From Telluria sp042683405 (lineage in GTDB: Bacteria > Pseudomonadota > Gammaproteobacteria > Burkholderiales > Burkholderiaceae_D), in contig NZ_JBHUJS010000001.1 in NCBI RefSeq assembly GCF_042683405.1, forward strand, positions 310,001 to 374,000: a DNA stretch of 64,000 nucleotides, read 5' to 3'. The notes under the pieces were generated by a model. That model saw only the letters and a list, made by a program, of their open reading frames with translations. It was not told the origin of the DNA and made no database searches. How positions within the stretch are numbered: the stretch's first letter is position 1; each line of letters opens with the position of its first letter. The position numbers and the translations under genes were made by a program. This document shows positions 8,576 through 19,107 of this stretch, one piece after another.

Positions 8576-10981
8576 TTAGTCGCGCAACGCCAGCACGGGC
8601 GCGAGCCGCATCGCCGTGAACGTGTGCCGCAGCGTCGAGCACAACGCCACCAGCGCTGCCACCGCCAGCGCGAACCCGACCGTCCACAAGCCCACCGGCG
8701 CGCGCTCGCTGAACGCGGCCAGGTAGCGCTCGGTCGCCAGGTAGGCCACCGGCAGCCCGATCGCCGCGCCAATCCCGATCAGCGCCGCGAACTCGCGCAC
8801 TACCAGCTTGCCGATCGCCGTACCGCTGGCGCCGTACAGCTTGCGCAGCACGATCTCGCGCGACTTGCGCTGCACGCTGTAGGCCGCCAGCACGTAGATG
8901 CCGAACGCCGCGATCGCAATCGCGATCACCGAGGACGCCGCCAGCAGCTTGGCCAGGCGCAGGTCGTCTTCATAGTTGGCGCCGAACAGCAGCGACATGC
9001 GCTTGATGTCCGGCACCGCGTTCGGGAAGAATCGTTCCCACAGCTGTTCGATCTGGCGCTGTACGGCAACCGTATCGCCGTTCGTCCGCACCGTGAACAC
9101 GCCCGTGCGATCGCTCAGGAAGTACATGGTCGGTTGCATCGGGTCGCGCGCGCTGCGGTGGCGGATATCCGGCGCGACCCCGACGATCTGGTTCGGCTTG
9201 GATTCGTCGAACGGGAAGCGCACGTACTTGCCGGCCGCATCCTGCGCGCTGGCGAAGCCCAGCTTGAGGATGCCCGCCTCGTTGAGGACGAGCTTCCCTT
9301 CGTCCTCCAGCTTGTCGTGCGACGGCGAATACAAGCGTCCGACCAGCGGCTTGATCCCGTACACATCGAAGAACTCCGGGCTGACCAGCAGGTAGTTCAT
9401 TTCGGTTGCCGATCCACCTTCGCGCCGGACAGAGGTGCTGTTGAAGTTGATCGTCACCGGCGCATCGGTGACCGCCACGCCCCGCGTGTTCTCGATGCGC
9501 GCCAGCGCGTCACGGAATGCGCGCACGTTGGCATTGCGCATGTCGTCCGGGGCCCTGACGATCAGCAGGGGTTCGGGATCGAATCCGGGATGGAGCGTGC
9601 TGGCATAGTGGGTCTGCCATGCGACCGCCAGCGTCAGGCCGGTCAGGCCCATCGCGGTGGCGAACTGCATCACGGTCAGCACGCGGCGCAGCCACAGGCC
9701 GCCGACGGTTTCGGCGTTGCCGCGGCCGGACAGGGCAGCGGTCGGACGTACCTTCAGCGCCGACCAGGTCGGATACGAACCCGCGGCCAGGCCGAGCATC
9801 ACGCCGGTGACGACGGCCAGCAAGACCGGCACGGGCGTGAACAGCTGGTCCAGCTCCCGCTGCACCAGGTCGGTGAACACCGGCAGCACCAGCCAGGCGA
9901 TGAACACACCCAGCACGGTCGCCACCAGGCACACGACGATCGACTCGACCAGGAACTGGCGGCTCACCGTGCCGGCGCTGGCGCCCAGCACCTTGCGCAC
10001 CGCGATCTCGCGCTGGCGGCGCAGTGTGCGCACCGTGGCCAGGTTGACGTAGTTAGTCGCGGCCAGCAGCAGGATCAGGATGGCCACGGCGGCAAGGCCG
10101 AGCACCGTCTTGCGGTCCCCGTGGGTCTTGTCGCGCGCGTCGATGGTCGGGTCGAGGTAGGCGTCGGTGATCGGGCCGAACTCGAAGTTGAGCATGTCGC
10201 GGCCGTTCAGCGAGGCCACCTGGTCGGGCGAAAAACGCTTGTAGAACGGCGAATCGATCATCGCGCGGCGGATCGCCTCGCCCACCGCCGGCAGCTGCGT
10301 GCGGTCGTTGATCTTCACAAACGTCGGGCCGTGCGACGAACCCCAGTTGGTGGTCACCAGCTGGCGGTATTCGGCATCCCAGATCGCGGTGCTGATGCCG
10401 GCCAGCGCGGTGTAAGGCAGCGTGGTCGCCGAGGGCGGATCGGCCAGCACCGCCGACACCAGGTAGGGCTTGCCGGCGATGTGCAGCGTCTTGCCGGTGG
10501 CGTCGGCGGCGCCGAACAGCTTGATTGCGGTCTCCCGCGTCAGCGCGAGCGTATCCGGCCGCGCCAGCGCGGTGGCCAGGTCGCCCGACAGCACTTCAGG
10601 CTGGAAGATCTGGCGGAAGGCCGGGTCGACCACGCTGATCTTGATGGTCTGGACGTTGGCGCCGATGCGCACGTCGACGTCGCGGCTAATGAAGGTAGAT
10701 GCCAGCAGGGGCACGCCGCTGCCCACGATCGCGTCGCGCGCGGGCAGGCTGAGGGAATCGCCCCAGTGGCCGTTGTTGCCGGCCGTGTTCCAGCGCTGCT
10801 TGACGATGAAGACCTTGTCGTTTTCGGGGATGTGGCTGTTGTACGAGAACGAATGGTGCACGAGGCCGAGCAGCAGGAAGCACACGGCAATGCCGATCGC
10901 CAGGCCCAGCACCACCACCGCGGAGTAGGCCTTTTCCTGGAACAGCAGGCGCCAGCCGATGCGGAAATCACGAGTAATCAT
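8576..10981 (-). CDS. MacB/FtsX-type ABC transporter permease
   Basis: This 801-residue inner-membrane protein has two FtsX-type permease cores. The order is a membrane helix near residues 20-40, a periplasmic domain to about 280, three helices at about 290-420, a second extracytoplasmic domain, then three C-terminal helices. Duplicated motifs near the helices, RRQREIAVRKVLGAS and QRKSREIVLRKLYGAS, mark the coupling helices of both halves. This architecture belongs to mechanotransmission-type exporters or lipoprotein/peptide efflux permeases rather than importers. I chose MITRDFRIGW as start because GAGAGGA precedes it at the proper distance. It is the last gene of the adaptor-ATPase-permease operon, 10 bp after the ATPase. 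Substrate unknown. Confidence 0.9.
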   Translation of the reverse strand: MITRDFRIGWRLLFQEKAYSAVVVLGLAIGIAVCFLLLGLVHHSFSYNSHIPENDKVFIVKQRWNTAGNNGHWGDSLSLPARDAIVGSGVPLLASTFISRDVDVRIGANVQTIKISVVDPAFRQIFQPEVLSGDLATALARPDTLALTRETAIKLFGAADATGKTLHIAGKPYLVSAVLADPPSATTLPYTALAGISTAIWDAEYRQLVTTNWGSSHGPTFVKINDRTQLPAVGEAIRRAMIDSPFYKRFSPDQVASLNGRDMLNFEFGPITDAYLDPTIDARDKTHGDRKTVLGLAAVAILILLLAATNYVNLATVRTLRRQREIAVRKVLGASAGTVSRQFLVESIVVCLVATVLGVFIAWLVLPVFTDLVQRELDQLFTPVPVLLAVVTGVMLGLAAGSYPTWSALKVRPTAALSGRGNAETVGGLWLRRVLTVMQFATAMGLTGLTLAVAWQTHYASTLHPGFDPEPLLIVRAPDDMRNANVRAFRDALARIENTRGVAVTDAPVTINFNSTSVRREGGSATEMNYLLVSPEFFDVYGIKPLVGRLYSPSHDKLEDEGKLVLNEAGILKLGFASAQDAAGKYVRFPFDESKPNQIVGVAPDIRHRSARDPMQPTMYFLSDRTGVFTVRTNGDTVAVQRQIEQLWERFFPNAVPDIKRMSLLFGANYEDDLRLAKLLAASSVIAIAIAAFGIYVLAAYSVQRKSREIVLRKLYGASGTAIGKLVVREFAALIGIGAAIGLPVAYLATERYLAAFSERAPVGLWTVGFALAVAALVALCSTLRHTFTAMRLAPVLALRD

Positions 10982-10991
10982 GTCAGTCCTC

Positions 10992-11672
10992 TCAGGCGGC
11001 CTGCAAGGCATCGACCACCACGCGGCCGTCGAGCAGGTGCAGGGTGCGCGATGCCTGCGCGGCGTGCGCCGGCGAGTGGGTGACCATCACCACGGTGGTG
11101 CCTTCGGCGTTGATGGTGCGCAGGAGGCGCATCACTTCGTCGCCGTGCGCGGTGTCCAGGTTACCGGTCGGCTCGTCGGCCAGCAGGACGGCGGGACCCG
11201 CTACCAGCGCGCGCGCGATCGCCACGCGCTGCTGCTGGCCGCCGGACAGCTGCGACGGACGGTGGCCGGCGCGGTGTGCGATGCCCAGGCGGGTGAGCAT
11301 GGCGGTGACGCGCTCGCGCCGCTCCGCCTTGCCCATCGCCGTGTACTCGAGCGCCAGTTCGACGTTCTCGAATACCGACAGCTCCTCGATCAGGTTGAAG
11401 CTCTGGAAGATGAAGCCGATGCGGCCGCGGCGCAGCTCATTCAGTTTGGTTTCGCTCCAGCCGGCGACGTTCTGGCCTTCGAAGAAGTAGTCGCCCTGGG
11501 TCGGCACGTCGAGCAGTCCGAGCAGCGAGAGCAGGGTGGACTTGCCGCAGCCGGATGGGCCGGTGATGGCGACGTACTCGCCCGCATCGATCTCGATGTC
11601 GATCCCGTCCAGCGCGCGGGTCTGAACTTCGCCGGCCTGGTGAACCTTGCTGACGCCGTTAAGTTTTAACAT
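10992..11672 (-). CDS. MacB/LolD-type ABC transporter ATPase
   Basis: This 226-residue ABC ATPase of the LolD/MacB group has Walker A GPSGCGKST at residues 38-46, Q-loop FIFQSFNLI, signature LSGGQQQR, Walker B AVLLADEPTGNLD and the switch histidine in MVTHSP. The ADEPTGNLDT stretch is typical of ATPases paired with FtsX-type permeases. It should power the permease encoded immediately downstream and act on the cytoplasmic face of the inner membrane. GAGAGGAAA precedes the ATG. It lies 21 bp after the adaptor gene, in the predicted sigma-54-dependent operon. Confidence 0.94.
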   Translation of the reverse strand: MLKLNGVSKVHQAGEVQTRALDGIDIEIDAGEYVAITGPSGCGKSTLLSLLGLLDVPTQGDYFFEGQNVAGWSETKLNELRRGRIGFIFQSFNLIEELSVFENVELALEYTAMGKAERRERVTAMLTRLGIAHRAGHRPSQLSGGQQQRVAIARALVAGPAVLLADEPTGNLDTAHGDEVMRLLRTINAEGTTVVMVTHSPAHAAQASRTLHLLDGRVVVDALQAA

Positions 11673-11693
11673 GGTGGTTTTTCCTCTCTTGGG

Positions 11694-12974
11694 TTAATTC
11701 GATAGTTGCAGGCGTTCGGCCTTGCCAAATCCCGCATAGCTTGAAACGATGACCTTGTCGCCGGCCGACAGGCCGGACAGCACCTCGACCTGGCTGCTGC
11801 TGCGCCTTCCGATGCGCACCGGCTGGCGCTCGGCGCGGCCGTTGCGGCCCAGCGCGAACACCCAGGCGCCGCCCGAATCGTTGACGAACGCGCCGTTCGG
11901 CAGGATCAGCGCGGACGCGGGCTGCCCCAGCGTCAGCTGCACATCCATGCTCTGGCCGGGCGACAGCACTTCCGGCTGGCCCTTGGCGAACACCAGCTCG
12001 ATCGTGAAGCGGCCCTCGGTAATCTGCGGGAAGATGCTCGACACGCTGACCGGGAAAGTGGCGCCGCCGTGGGTGACGCGGCCCTTGTGGCCGACCGCCA
12101 GGCGGTTCAGGTAGAACTCGTCGACCTGCGCCACCAGCTTGAAGCGGGTCGGATCGTCGATGCGGCCGATGCGCTGGTCGGGCCGCACGGTCTCGCCGAC
12201 CTGCAGGCGGAAGCCCGTCAGCTTGCCCGCGATGGGCGCGCGCACGGCCAGCGCGTCCACCGTGGCCTCGACCAGCCTGAGGCCCGAGTTCAGCCCGTCG
12301 ATCGCGGTTTCCATCTGCGCGACCGCGGTGTGCTTGACCTTGAGCTCCAGGTCCGCGCTGCGGCGGTGCTGCTCGAGCTGGCGGCGCTGCTGCGCCAGCC
12401 TGTCGCTCGACTCCTCCAGCGCCACGGCGGAGATGAAGCCCTGTGCGGACAGGCGCACGTTGCGGGCGTGCTGCTTTTCGGCCTGCTCCAGCGCGAATTC
12501 GAGGTCGGCCAGGCGGCGCTGGTGCTCGGTGTTGCTGGCCTCCTGCGCCACGCGCAGGTTGGACAGGTTGGAAATCTGCTGCGCGTGCTCGGCCTGGCGC
12601 GCCAGCAGCTCCAGGTGGCGCTGCGGATTCGACAGGCGGAACAGCATCTGGCCTTTTTCCACCAGCTGGCCGTCGCGGGCGAGCACTTCGTCGACGCGGC
12701 CCGACTCGACCGAATCGAGCACCACTGAATGCAGGGGTTCGGCGTTGGCGCGCACCACGATCTCGTCGAGGAAGGTGCCTTTCTCGACGCTGGCGATGCG
12801 CACGTCCTTCATGTCGACAGCCAGGCCGCTCGGCATGAAGTACCAGATGGCGGCGGCGAAGGCGGCCACCGCGGCGGCGCCGGCGCCGATCCGCAGCGCG
12901 AGCCTGCCGCGCTTCTTGGGCACCACGCTGTCCATCGCGGAGCCGCTGGTCAGGTGGGAGGGTATGCGATCCAT
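11694..12974 (-). CDS. HlyD/MacA-type membrane-fusion adaptor protein
   Basis: This periplasmic adaptor is anchored by one N-terminal helix (LALRIGAGAAAVAAFAAAIWYF). It contains a split biotinyl-lipoyl-like domain (VDEVLARDGQLVEKGQMLFRL and later VRAPIAGKLTGFRLQVGETV) flanking an alpha-helical hairpin of about 100 residues rich in heptads (LLARQAEHAQQISNL to VAQMETAIDGL). A beta-barrel and a membrane-proximal domain follow. It should link the FtsX-type permease to an outer-membrane channel, which is not encoded here. I start at the ATG giving MDRIPSHL, preceded by GGAAAAC. A TTG five codons upstream and an ATG 13 codons downstream (MDSVVPKKRG) are alternatives. It is the first gene after the sigma-54 promoter. 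Confidence 0.9.
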   Translation of the reverse strand: MDRIPSHLTSGSAMDSVVPKKRGRLALRIGAGAAAVAAFAAAIWYFMPSGLAVDMKDVRIASVEKGTFLDEIVVRANAEPLHSVVLDSVESGRVDEVLARDGQLVEKGQMLFRLSNPQRHLELLARQAEHAQQISNLSNLRVAQEASNTEHQRRLADLEFALEQAEKQHARNVRLSAQGFISAVALEESSDRLAQQRRQLEQHRRSADLELKVKHTAVAQMETAIDGLNSGLRLVEATVDALAVRAPIAGKLTGFRLQVGETVRPDQRIGRIDDPTRFKLVAQVDEFYLNRLAVGHKGRVTHGGATFPVSVSSIFPQITEGRFTIELVFAKGQPEVLSPGQSMDVQLTLGQPASALILPNGAFVNDSGGAWVFALGRNGRAERQPVRIGRRSSSQVEVLSGLSAGDKVIVSSYAGFGKAERLQLSN

Positions 12975-13048
12975 ATTCTTGTTTTCCAAATCGGTTGATT
13001 CATCGAAGTCCGGGGCAGGGCCACATGGTCCGGTCCCGCTGTCTCTAT

Positions 13049-13064
13049 TGCAAGTGCCGTGCCA
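13049..13064 (-). promoter_or_regulatory. sigma-54 (-24/-12) promoter for the adaptor-ATPase-permease operon
   Basis: On the minus strand the sequence reads TGGCACGGCACTTGCA. It matches the RpoN consensus TGGCACG-n4-TTGCA at every defined position, with the GG and GC dinucleotides exactly 12 bp apart. The implied start of transcription is near 13038, giving a leader of about 64 bases before the adaptor ATG. The divergent gene encodes a sigma-54 activator, which is what such a promoter needs. Confidence 0.9.
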
Positions 13065-13104
13065 GCCAGTTTTCCCCTGCGGGCGGACACGTTGCGCGGC
13101 CAGG

Positions 13105-13144
13105 TGTCCGGATCCGGACAGTTGGCGCTGTGCGAATCCGGACA
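13105..13144. promoter_or_regulatory. tandem palindromic upstream activator sites
   Basis: Two related 16-bp sites lie 24 bp apart: TGTCCGGATCCGGACA at 13105-13120, a perfect palindrome, and TGTGCGAATCCGGACA at 13129-13144, with three changes, all in its left half. They sit 41 bp and 65 bp upstream of the -24 element and between the two divergent transcripts. This is the expected position for binding of a dimeric sigma-54 activator with a Fis-type helix-turn-helix, presumably the product of the adjacent regulator gene. The second site could also affect the regulator gene's own promoter. Confidence 0.8.
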
Positions 13145-13214
13145 GCTGTCATATCGATATCGCCGCTGCTAGAATGGCGCGACCTTTCCACGCTCAACCA
13201 ACGCTGCGAGCCCG

Positions 13215-14550
<1,336 letters not shown>

Positions 14551-14561
<11 letters not shown>

Positions 14562-15783
14562 ACTGCGCACCAGGGTGCGCATCGCCGCCTGCGCGGCCGG
14601 CATGGGCGCGCTGGGCCTGGCGATGGGCGCCTCGCTCGATTCGCCGCGCAAGCTGGCGCTGTACGGCGCCTTTTGGCTGGCGCTGCTGGCCGCTGCCTGG
14701 CGGCAGCTGCGCAGGCTGCACGAACCGAACCGCGAGCTTCCTCCGGAAGTGGTGGCGCTCACTGCGGACCAGCAGGCTCTGATCGACAGTGCGATGGCGC
14801 TCGAAGCCCGGCTGGAATTCGCACCCATCGCGATCTACCGTATCGAGCAGAAAAGAACCGAAGCCGTCGTGACGCCGGTGAACGCCAACGCGCGCCGGCT
14901 GGTCGCGCCCGGACGCGCGACCGATCCCGCGGCGCTGTACGAGCAGCTGCGCGCGCTCAGCGTCGATTCGCGCAAGCTGGTGACGTTCCAGACCGAACGC
15001 GGCAACGAGCGCGCGCTCGCGGCAGTGTCCACGCTCACGCTGCGTGGGGTCAGCACGCGCCTGGTCGCGCTGATGCCGGTCGAAAGCGAGCTGGAAGCGG
15101 AAGCGTTCAACGCCTGGCAGCAGCTGGTGCACGTGCTCACCCACGAGATCATGAATTCGCTGACGCCGGTGGCGTCGCTGTCGCACACCGCGCGCGAGCT
15201 GGTCGACGACCTGCGCCCGCACGTGCCGGCGGAGATGACCGGCGACCTGGCCATTGCGCTCGATGCGATCGGCCGCCGCGCCGACAGCCTCGTGGCCTTC
15301 GTCGGCAGCTACCGCAGCCTGTCCAACCTGCCGGAAGCCCGCCCGGAACTGGTGCGTATCGCGGACGTGTTTGCACGCGTGTCCGCATTGATGGCGCCGG
15401 GCTGGGAGGCGCGCGGCGGCAGCGTGTCGTTCTCGGCCGAACCGGGCACGCTGGAGCTCATGGCCGACCCGGGACAGCTGGAGCAGGCCCTCATCAACCT
15501 GCTCAAGAATGCGCTGGAAGCCTGCGTCAACGTGGAGCGGCCGGAAGCGCAGGTGCGCGCACGGCTGGCGCGCGGCGGAAGGCTGCGGATCGAGGTGGCC
15601 GATAACGGGGAGGGCGTGCCGGACGAACTGGTGCAGCGCATGTTCACCCCGTTCGTCAGCACCAAGCGCCAGGGCAAGGGAATCGGGCTGGCGATGGTGC
15701 GCCAGCTGGTGCATGCCAACGGCGGCACGGTGCGCTACGCGAAGCCTGTGGGCCCGGGGGCGCGCTTCATCATTACTTTCTGA
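14551..15783 (+). CDS. sensor histidine kinase, partner of the sigma-54 regulator
   Basis: This 410-residue kinase has one or two N-terminal hydrophobic segments (about residues 8-28 and 36-50). They leave little or no periplasmic sensor loop. A PAS-like region (about 75-180) follows. The phospho-acceptor is His198 in HVLTHEIMNSLTP. The ATPase domain shows N box INLLKNALEAC, G1 DNGEGVP, F box FTPFVSTK and G2 GKGIGLAMV. With so little extracytoplasmic sequence it may sense a signal inside the membrane or cytoplasm, as in NtrY-like kinases of efflux systems. The start ATG lies inside the end of the regulator gene, so the two are translationally coupled. Confidence 0.92.
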
Positions 15784-15804
15784 CCAGCGGCGGGGCTGCG
15801 AGCC

Positions 15805-16290
15805 CTACACCTGGCCGGTCAAAGGGGACGGTCCCCGGGCACGCAGCATTTCGATATGAGGGATGTCGTCCTCGATGAAAGGCGCGATCGAGCGGAAGCC
15901 GAAGCTGGCGTAGAACTGTTCCAGGTAGGCTTGCGCGCCGATGCGGATATCGTGGTCCGGGTACAGCTGCTGCGCATGGGCGACGCCGCGCCCGAACAGC
16001 TCGCGCCCGATGCCGGAACCGCGCACCACCGGCGCACTGACGACACGGCCGATCGACGCTTCCGCATACTTCTTGCCCGGCGCGAGCACGCGCAAGGTCG
16101 CGCCCAGCACGCGCTTGCCGTCCACTTCCACCCAGCCGAGCAGGTGGTGCGCATCCTGGTCGTAGCCGTCGAAGTCGTTGTAGATGCACTGCTGCTCGAT
16201 CACGAACACCTGCTGGCGCAGCGCCAGCATCTCGTACACGTCATGCACCGATAATTCGCCAAAGGGCGAGAACTGCCATTCCACGTTCAC
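15805..16290 (-). CDS. elaA: GNAT-family acetyltransferase, ElaA-like
   Basis: This 161-residue GNAT acyltransferase is of the ElaA type. Signatures include ALRQQVFVIEQQCIYNDFDGYDQDAHHLL near the N terminus and the acetyl-CoA-binding motif VVRGSGIGRELFGRG, followed by LEQFYASFGF and PHIEM. The natural substrate of ElaA proteins is not firmly known. I start at a GTG (NVEWQFSPFG) because AAGGAAAAG lies just upstream. The residues after PHIEML (RARGPSPLTGQV) are encoded by a copy of the dispersed GGGGAC repeat. The ancestral C terminus was therefore probably shorter or different. It is the last gene of a gshA, amidohydrolase, elaA run with 12 to 13 bp gaps. Confidence 0.88.
   Translation of the reverse strand: MNVEWQFSPFGELSVHDVYEMLALRQQVFVIEQQCIYNDFDGYDQDAHHLLGWVEVDGKRVLGATLRVLAPGKKYAEASIGRVVSAPVVRGSGIGRELFGRGVAHAQQLYPDHDIRIGAQAYLEQFYASFGFRSIAPFIEDDIPHIEMLRARGPSPLTGQV
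15824..15836. repeat. GGGAC/GTCCC repeat, half element
   Basis: GGGGACGGTCCCC occurs between the convergent kinase and elaA genes. It lies inside the last codons of elaA, so the repeat supplies the C-terminal residues of that reading frame. Confidence 0.75.
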
Positions 16291-16303
16291 TTGCTTTTCC
16301 TTG

Positions 16304-17347
16304 TCAGGCCGCCGTCTCGAAGCCTTCGAGCACGTTGACCACATTGATGCCGAGTTCGGACACCGCGTAGCCGCCTTCCATCACGAAGACGGTCGGCAGG
16401 CCGAGGTAGGAGATGCGTTCGCCGATGCGCAGGAAGTCGCTGCTGGCCACCGCGAACTTCGACAGCGGATCGCCGCTGAAGATGTCCACGCCCAGCGACA
16501 CCACCAGCGCCTGCGGCGCGTACGAGGCGATCTTCACGCATGCCGATTCCAGCGCCATGAACCAGTCGTTCGCGCTGGCGCCGTGCGGCAGCGGAAGGTT
16601 CATATTGAAGCCGAGTCCCGCGCCCGTCCCGGTTTCGTCGGCATGGCCCAGGAAGAAGGGGTATTCCACCTTCGGGTCGCCGTGGATCGACGTAAACAGC
16701 ACGTCGCGACGGTGATAGAAGATGCTCTGGGTGCCGTTGCCGTGGTGGTAGTCGATGTCCAGGATGGCGACACGCTCGAGGCCATCGTCCAGCAGGTGCT
16801 GGGCAGCCAGCGCCGCATTGTTCAGGAAGCAGTAGCCGCCGAAGAAGTCGGCGCCCGCGTGGTGGCCGGGCGGGCGCGTGAGCGCGAAGGTGCTGCGCTC
16901 GCCCCGCCGCAGCGCATGCGCCGCATTCACCGCGCAGTCGGCGCCGGTCTTCGCGGCCACCCAGGTGCCTGCGGTCAGCGGCGTGCCGCTGTCCATCGAA
17001 TACAGGCCCATGCGGGCGGCGAAATTGGCCGGCTCGATATCGTCGCGCAGGGTGCGCACCGGCCACACGGACGGGAATGCGTCCTTGCCCGCGTTGGCAG
17101 GATCGAGCGCCACCCATTCGTTCCATGCGTTGCGCAGGAAATGCAGGTAGCGCGGCGTGTGGATGCGTTCCAGCGATACCAGGGGCACGCCGTGCGGCGT
17201 GACGATGCGTCCCAGGCCGCGGCGCGAGAATTCGGCGGCCACCATGTCGGCGCGCTCGGGCTTCTCGAAGCAGGGCACCAGCTCGCCGCGGAACATCTCG
17301 TGGCGGCCGGCGTGCTGGGCGTGGTGTTCGTTATAGAACGCGAGCAT
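16304..17347 (-). CDS. histone-deacetylase superfamily, acetylpolyamine amidohydrolase-like
   Basis: This 347-residue zinc hydrolase of the arginase/deacetylase fold has ALTRPPGHHAG (tandem active-site histidines), FLNNAALAA, DIDYHHGNGTQSIFY (zinc-binding Asp and His) and the catalytic-tyrosine motif EGGY near the C terminus. The N terminus, with HEMFRGELVPCFEKPERAD, matches acetylpolyamine amidohydrolases more closely than histone-like deacetylases. The likely reaction is therefore removal of acetyl groups from acetylated polyamines or related amines in the cytosol. Placement between gshA and the acetyltransferase elaA, 12 to 13 bp from each, suggests a shared transcript. An acetylation/deacetylation pairing with elaA is possible but is inference. 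Confidence 0.88.
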   Translation of the reverse strand: MLAFYNEHHAQHAGRHEMFRGELVPCFEKPERADMVAAEFSRRGLGRIVTPHGVPLVSLERIHTPRYLHFLRNAWNEWVALDPANAGKDAFPSVWPVRTLRDDIEPANFAARMGLYSMDSGTPLTAGTWVAAKTGADCAVNAAHALRRGERSTFALTRPPGHHAGADFFGGYCFLNNAALAAQHLLDDGLERVAILDIDYHHGNGTQSIFYHRRDVLFTSIHGDPKVEYPFFLGHADETGTGAGLGFNMNLPLPHGASANDWFMALESACVKIASYAPQALVVSLGVDIFSGDPLSKFAVASSDFLRIGERISYLGLPTVFVMEGGYAVSELGINVVNVLEGFETAA

Positions 17348-17359
17348 GGGCTCCGCTGA

Positions 17360-18961
17360 CTATTCCTGGTCGCCGCACAGGCGGCTGCAGTTGTACGCCG
17401 CCACGAAGTCGTCGAACGGCACATTGTCCGAACGTTCGATGTCGAGCTGGTCGGCCAGTGACCGGGCGGCCATGGCTTCGAACTCCTCTTCCTCGACCGG
17501 CATCAGGTCGCCATCGCGGAAGTACGCGGCGTGCAGGCGCGTCTGCTTCAGCCCGAAGGCGGCAAAGGAACCGGCCTCCTTCACTTCGCGCAGCACGCGC
17601 GCGGACGGGGTCTTGTCCGGGTCCGCCAGCTTGGCCATCTGCGCGGCGAGCGCCTGCTGGTGCGGGCCGTCTTCCTGGTCGTCGTCGAGCAGCAGCGCGA
17701 CCGGGCGCAGGCGCCCGATCAGCTCCTCGCCCCACTGGCGCAGCCCGATCTCTTCGCCTTCGCGCGTCAGCGTCAGGCCCGGGCGGCGGCCTTCCTTGAC
17801 GGTGCGCGCGAAATTCTGCGCGTGCACGCGGCTTTGCGCATCGCTGATCACGGGGCTCTCGTCCAGCACACAGAACAGCAGGAACACGTCGAGGAAGCGG
17901 CCGGTCTCGAGCGAGATGCCGACCGGCTCGAACGGGTCGATGTCCATGCAGCGCACTTCGATGTACTGCACGCCGCGGTTGCACAACGCCTGCACCGGGC
18001 GTTCGCCGGTGCGGATCACCCGCTTGGGGCGGATCGTGGAGTAGTACTCGTTCTCGATCTGCAGCACGTTGGTGTTCAGCTGGATCCATTCGCCGTCGCG
18101 CTTGGTGCCCAGCGCCTCATACGGGGCGTAGGGCCGGTTGACCGCATCCATCAGGGTGCGCACGTAGCTCTCCAGCGAATTCTCGTGCGGGGTCAGGCCG
18201 GCCTGGGCGTCGTTCTGGTAACCCAGGTCGCTCATGCGCAGGCTGGTCGCATACGGCAGGTACAGGGTATCGGGCGTGAGCTGCTCCAGCGAGTGCTGGC
18301 GGTCGCGCAGGAAGCCTTTGGACAGCACCGGCGAAGCGCCGAACAGGTACATCAGCAGCCAGCTGTAGCGGCGGAAGTTGCGGATCGTGGCGATGTAGCT
18401 CTCCGACTGCACGTCGCGCAGCGGGCGGCGGCGTTCTTCCGGCACCCCGTCGCTGGCCAGCAGCACATGCCACAGCTTTTCCGGCAGCGAGTAGTTGTAG
18501 TGGATGCCGGCGATGCACTGCATCGCCTTCCCGTAGCGCAGCGCGAGGCCGCGGCGGTATACGTGCTTGAGCATGCCGATGTTGGAGCTGCCGTAGTTGG
18601 CGATCTCGATATCGGCTTCCGGCGGCAGTTCGCAGGGCATCGACTGGCTCCACAGCATCTCGCCGTCCAGGCGGCGGTACACGAAGCGGTGGATCGAATC
18701 GAGGCGCGCCAGCGTGGTCGCGATGTCGTGTTCGGCCGGCGTGATGAACTCCATCAGCGCCTCGGCGTAGTCGGTGGTGATCTGCGGATGCGTCAGCGCC
18801 GAACCCACCGCGACCGGATGCGGCGTAGCGGCGAGGTGGCCGGCGGCGTCGACACGCAGGGTTTCGCGCTCGATACCGCGCAGGCCCTGCCCGAGCAGGG
18901 CACGGTGTTCTTCCTCGCCCAGCAGGGCGAGCCTGCGGGTCAATTGGTTCTGCGTTGACAC
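17360..18961 (-). CDS. gshA: glutamate-cysteine ligase GshA
   Basis: This 533-residue enzyme carries out the first step of glutathione synthesis, ATP-dependent joining of Glu and Cys. It is of the proteobacterial (E. coli-type) class. Signatures are GIERETLRVD, the substrate-binding TTDYAEALMEFIT, SSNIGMLKHVYRRGLALRYGKAMQCIAGIHYN, and VQYIEVRCMDIDPFEPVGI. I place the start at a GTG (VSTQNQLTRRL) because AAGGATCC precedes it. A TTG 13 codons upstream keeps the frame open but adds an atypical leader. It leads a three-gene run with the amidohydrolase and elaA. No gshB is nearby. Confidence 0.95.
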   Translation of the reverse strand: MSTQNQLTRRLALLGEEEHRALLGQGLRGIERETLRVDAAGHLAATPHPVAVGSALTHPQITTDYAEALMEFITPAEHDIATTLARLDSIHRFVYRRLDGEMLWSQSMPCELPPEADIEIANYGSSNIGMLKHVYRRGLALRYGKAMQCIAGIHYNYSLPEKLWHVLLASDGVPEERRRPLRDVQSESYIATIRNFRRYSWLLMYLFGASPVLSKGFLRDRQHSLEQLTPDTLYLPYATSLRMSDLGYQNDAQAGLTPHENSLESYVRTLMDAVNRPYAPYEALGTKRDGEWIQLNTNVLQIENEYYSTIRPKRVIRTGERPVQALCNRGVQYIEVRCMDIDPFEPVGISLETGRFLDVFLLFCVLDESPVISDAQSRVHAQNFARTVKEGRRPGLTLTREGEEIGLRQWGEELIGRLRPVALLLDDDQEDGPHQQALAAQMAKLADPDKTPSARVLREVKEAGSFAAFGLKQTRLHAAYFRDGDLMPVEEEEFEAMAARSLADQLDIERSDNVPFDDFVAAYNCSRLCGDQE

Positions 18962-19107
18962 AAATGGATCCTTAACTAAATCTTGGCGCCGGCTTGGCAA
19001 TTCTGCAAAAGGTTACCCGAATTTCCAGCTTTTCGCCGGAGGCACCCGGATTCGCGGGAGGGGACAGGGCGCCGCATGTTGCAACGCCGCGAACCGCCCC
19101 CGCAGCG

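Noticed and set aside
8390..11083. Open frame of 897 codons running from the repeat cluster across the permease gene
   Set aside because: It reads through REP-like repeats and antisense to a recognised permease. Absence of stops reflects high GC content.
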